Below, one piece after another: positions 60,166 to 64,000 of a DNA stretch of 64,000 nt (the first letter of the stretch is position 1; every line of letters begins with the position of its first letter). The notes beneath the pieces were generated by a model that saw nothing but the letters and a program-made list of their open reading frames with translations, ran no database searches and had not been told where the DNA came from. The DNA comes from Cokeromyces recurvatus (Eukaryota; Mucoromycota; Mucoromycetes; Mucorales; Mucoraceae), in contig NW_026251389.1 in the NCBI RefSeq assembly GCF_025118155.1, positions 558,001 to 622,000 of the forward strand, written 5' to 3'. A program made the translations under genes and the position numbers.

Positions 60166-63100
60166 ATTAAGGTTTTGATACTGGCATATTTTCTATTTTT
60201 ACATATTTGGTATTGATCTACATTACTTCAGAATGGAACACAATGTCAGCAAAGTAAACGATATACTTATTTACAGCTTCTTGTAGTATTTTTATTTATT
60301 TATTTATCTATTTTATAAATAATAGAAATAAATCATAACATAAATAATTTCAAAAATTACATGATCATTACAAGAAATTATATGTATTTCAAGGATTATA
60401 ATATACTAGATTGTATATAATATTTTAATTTTGTTGGGTAATTATTGCTAGCTAGTTTTTTTTTTTTTTTTTTCAGACATATTATAGATGTACGCTTACA
60501 GATAATTATTTTATTATTAATGACCCAGCGAGCACGAGATATTATTTAATAATATATAAGGTTTACCCGGTTCGAAGTAATGAAAGGCTGAGAATAACGA
60601 AAATCCTCGTTGTTAGAAGTAAGTGAAATATAAAAAAAAAAAATAAAGAGGAGAATATCCGAAAACAGAGTAAATTAATTTTGTTAGTGGTGTGGGGAAG
60701 AAGAGAGCCCAATTTAAGTTCCTTAGACCAAGATTGGGTGTGTGTGTATATAAAGTATACAAATTTTCGAATAATTTCTTTTTAGATAAACATGGTCCAA
60801 TTTAATAACTGATATAGCAAGCCAACAAAGCTAAAAAGTAAACCTGTACAACTAGTTGATCCTCCTATTACAAAGAACGAGCATCTTAAGGAATTATGCA
60901 TGAGTATATGTTTTATAACATGGAGCATATGCCAGAAGACGTAAATATATATATATATATATACCTGAAAGAGATCAAAAGTGATGAAGAACTAGATATC
61001 TGCTATGAAGTAAGCCCTTCGAGGTCAGCGTGTGTCATAAAGACACGAGTCTTCAATCATCCTTTTACATTTAGACGCTACTTCGATACTGTAATCCTTA
61101 TGTCTATTGAAATATAAATGAAAACACACACACACACACACACACCCCAACTAATCTAGGTACAACTTTCCAATAGTGTATTCCTAATATTTAAATTCAA
61201 GCTAGTGATTTCACAGCTTATTCAATTCCTAGATATTATTTTCCCTGTTAACAAATTATAAGACAATCTGAGCTATATTAAAGAAAGAAAGAAGAAACAC
61301 AGTCTGTAAGGGTATTTATACGACTCTAATTTCTTACAGAAATGGATTTTGATGAGAAATTTGCTCTTGGGCTTCGCTCAATAGTGCGAAAATAAAAAGA
61401 GTAAACTTAATAAACATGCCAGTATATCATGATTTGACATCAAATAATTATATTGTCAATCATCAAAATGAGGTAATCAGAGATAATCGTCCTTTATTTG
61501 ACCCTAAATTAAAAGCATCTGGCTAGGCAATTGATATCAAAGAAACATATTGAACTTATTTACATACTTCTTCATGATCTATGAATTCAAAGGCATTATA
61601 CACCTTCATTCATAATACTAAATAGAATTTTGCCATAATAACAAAGTATTTTCTTTTTTCTAATCCCTCTTCTCAGATATTCTTATAATATAAATAACTA
61701 TCATAATAAATAAAATAATCGATCTTTAGACCTATCGTTGCTTAGTCTCATTGTCTTTACTAATCTTTTTGTAAATTTCTAATACCTTAATAAAGATATT
61801 ATTACACATCTTTCATTTATAAAAAAAAAAATGATATGGTTCCAAGACATCATTTGCCGAGACGGTAACATAATTGCACTTTAAAATGCGACTTTGCATT
61901 CTGTAAGAGGCGATTACACTATATAAAGTAAAGCTTGCATTTTTAGAGAATGCAAAGTCGCATTTTGAAAATACGGTTACGTTGCTTCTGGGAAAAACGG
62001 CAGGCTGCGTTTCAACTCGTGTTGAAGATATAGTCACCATCATAGATAAACCACTGACTGGCACGACCAGATTGCGGTATCATATTGATGTCATCCAATA
62101 AATACACGGGTCGGAAAGATAGTTCATATCCATTTGAACACATGCAACTATTCATTTGTATCTTTTATCCAGCCTAATTTGATCATTTTTTTTTTTTTTA
62201 AGTGACTGGGTGCCTTGTTACTCTCTTAGATTACCAACTGTTCGCTCTTTTAAATTGAATTCTTCAAAAGTTTTTGTTAGGCTTTCGATCGCTTTATTTA
62301 CTATAACAATAGGGTTTTTATATATAAGCTTATAAAATGTAAATTCGAATCTTTCGTCTATTTTTCATACATATTTTACTTTAGGTCTTTTGATAATCCC
62401 TTGGCCTGTGGCTAGTATTCTTCTATCTTTGAACATATATTATTCCAATTTATAAATATATTTATCTTTTATCACATCATGGTCGTGCTTAAATCGAAAG
62501 GTTTACACTGAAGATGTTCTTAACTAGTGGATCCATTAGTAAATCATCTATCTATCTATCTATTTATTTATTTATTTATTTATTTATTTATTATTATTAT
62601 TATTTAAACTGAGGTCATCATTTCATATTTTGAAATAGATATGCCAATTTATTAGAATAATGATTACTCATTACCTCCAGTCTTAGTCAAAGTCCAATCA
62701 TACAGCTAATAATGACTTCCTTGTAAGATGAATGATTTATGCAATTGCTGTATACCGACAAAATAATAAAATACTGCCAGTTATCATCACATATGTCATC
62801 TCTTGAATAATATATGGAATGTTAAAAAAAAAAGTAACTCTCAACAGAAAGTACTTATTTTTTTATTACAATACCCTTGCCAGCCTTGGGCTTATGCTTG
62901 CTATTTTGTAGATCATAAATCTATTAAGGCAAGTATAGAAGGAGTATTACCTTTACATCATTTTGTTGTGTTACTCTACCTTTTTTTTTTAATGTTATAT
63001 AGGATATTACTTTAAGCTTCTTCAGTACTTTTATTTTATATGCTTTATAACTTGCTTTGTATTTTTTTTCTATAAGCATATAATATATATTTTATTTTGA

Positions 63101-63276
63101 CAAATATTTATATAAAGTGTTTATTACTAGTATATTTAACAGATAAATAACAGGATGGTATTACAATCATAAAAAAAAAATTAGTACATAAAAAGGTATT
63201 TAATGTACTTTATAAAGTCTTTTTTAATGTTAATTTGTTGATTTATATCGTTTGGATATGTTTATAATATCAATTT
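59188..63276. other. Long gene-poor region with possible degenerate coding pieces
   Basis: About 4.1 kb. It holds a 35-nt poly-T (60129-60163), an (AC)n tract (61123-61144), (TATC/TTTA)n (about 62548-62592), a perfect 20-bp hairpin (listed) and protein-like fragments at about 60818-60940 and 61419-61525 that do not assemble into a gene. No intact gene is supported. Confidence 0.5.
61883..61966. repeat. Perfect 20-bp inverted repeat (hairpin)
   Basis: aaaatgcgactttgcattct at 61883-61902 is exactly complementary to 61947-61966, with a 44-nt loop. The stem is G/C-richer than its surroundings. Partial pairing may extend outward (cggtaac at 61863-61869 against gttacg at 61976-61981). It could be a small MITE-like remnant or an RNA hairpin. 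Confidence 0.9.
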
Positions 63277-64000
63277 TTAATGAGCAAGTGGTTCTTCTTC
63301 TTTTAAGATACGCTCATAAGCAACAAGAACATCATCCATACGTTGCTTAATGCTTGGTCTATCAAGTCTCCTTTCCCATTCATTCCATTCTTCTTTTGTA
63401 AACTTGCTTAGCATTTCATTTTTTATGTTCGTTATCTTTCCATTAGGAGAAATATTTCTGACGGTCAAGAGCTCGTTTGTTACATAATTAGGTTTATTCT
63501 TATCTTTATTATTAAAGGGAGTTGGTGAGTTTGTCACGTCATGTACAAAGGCTGCTAAATTTTTAATGGAGCGTGAGACTGATTTATTTGAAAACAAAAG
63601 TTGAAAGACATGAGGTTGGTCGGTATAGATTTCTAAAGCGACATGAGTAGGTTTCCCATAAGCTGCGGTTTTTTCGTCTGCAATAGGTGATGTATCAGTT
63701 GCTTGTAAAGATGCGTAAATGGATTCATCTCTTAATCTCTCTGCAGAGCCACATTGCTATACATAATAAAGAAGAAAAAGTATACGGAAAAAAAAAGAGA
63801 GTTACTTTAGCATTTATATTTTGAAAAGATTTATAGTCTTCTCCAAAAATAAATTATATGCAACCATACCACTAAAATTCGAGGAAGACCTCTCAAGTGA
63901 GATCTATCAAAGATAGGACTAACTAGAGGAACCTTAAGTGCTTCATTAGCAGCATAAAATTGAATACGATAGATATCATCTCCATTGATACTTGGTACAG
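63277..64000 (-). CDS. Alpha/beta hydrolase (HSL/Say1-like, abhydrolase_3), C-terminal part (partial)
   Basis: Two exons are visible on the minus strand: one from beyond the right edge to 63870, and 63756-63277 with the stop at 63277-63279. About 203 residues are seen. The word SPIFDRSHLRGLPRILVQCGSAERLRDE spans the junction (intron 63757-63869). It matches the region of the hormone-sensitive-lipase group that carries the catalytic Asp. HVFQLL further on holds the catalytic His. The nucleophile GDSAG motif must be off the window. Relatives include yeast Say1 (steryl acetyl hydrolase) and arylacetamide deacetylases, usually ER membrane-bound. A long polar tail of ~100 residues after the His is unusual for the family. 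Substrate unknown. Confidence 0.82.

Noticed and set aside
60550..60600. Sequence ggttcgaa resembling a tRNA B box
   Set aside because: No matching A box, acceptor stem or cloverleaf could be formed around it.

Overview
This is a eukaryotic nuclear window, very AT-rich, with short GT-AG introns (mostly 50-130 nt), many genes of 2-10 exons and long poly-A/poly-T runs between genes. The gene set points to a fungus: a white collar-2 type GATA finger, Ccl1/cyclin H, ING, Rpt5, an Apd1-type ferredoxin, a BRE4/ArAE-type membrane protein, an Ayr1-like reductase and a Say1/HSL-type hydrolase. The base composition, intron style and FAR1/WRKY-GCM1-type factor suggest an early-diverging lineage, most likely Mucoromycota (Mucorales-like). 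That placement is inference; there is no rRNA or other taxonomic marker here.

Left third (1-21 kb). The 3' end of a WC-2-like photoreceptor-partner gene (+) faces ATG5 (-), which lies just downstream of a secreted acid-sphingomyelinase-like phosphodiesterase (-). Then come an HDHD5/CECR5-type HAD hydrolase (+), a long intronless mitochondrial-type PPR protein (+), a cationic amino-acid transporter (-), an AADAT/Aro8-like aminotransferase (-), an equilibrative nucleoside transporter (+) that needs an 8-nt microexon, and an orphan ORF (+). The transporter, aminotransferase and nucleoside carrier are all nutrient-handling genes, but nothing shows that they are co-regulated.

Middle (21-44 kb). 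A nearly perfect 238-bp inverted repeat with a 1.13-kb spacer occupies 21.65-23.31 kb. It is followed by a small Ser-rich protein (+), RPT5 of the 26S proteasome (+), a large BRE4/aromatic-acid-exporter-like protein (+), SCOC short coiled-coil protein (+) and a FAR1-type DNA-binding protein (+). A compact cluster follows at 38.1-43.5 kb: F-box protein (-), cyclin H (+), ING-PHD protein (-) and Apd1-like thioredoxin-fold Fe-S protein (+). Cyclin H and ING share a TTAA stop, read on both strands.

Right third (44-64 kb). An orphan ORF, a ten-exon Ayr1-like SDR, a long Sel1-repeat protein with a predicted N-myristoylation signal, a protein with two WWE-like repeats, and the 3' part of an alpha/beta hydrolase running off the right edge. 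The 53.6-58.3 and 59.2-63.3 kb stretches are gene-poor, with homopolymers, microsatellites, a 20-bp perfect hairpin and possible degenerate coding pieces.

Exon boundaries were worked out by hand from splice consensus, reading-frame phase and family conservation, and every listed gene model keeps an intact frame across all its junctions. No CRISPR array, bacterial-type operon, rRNA or tRNA gene was recognised.
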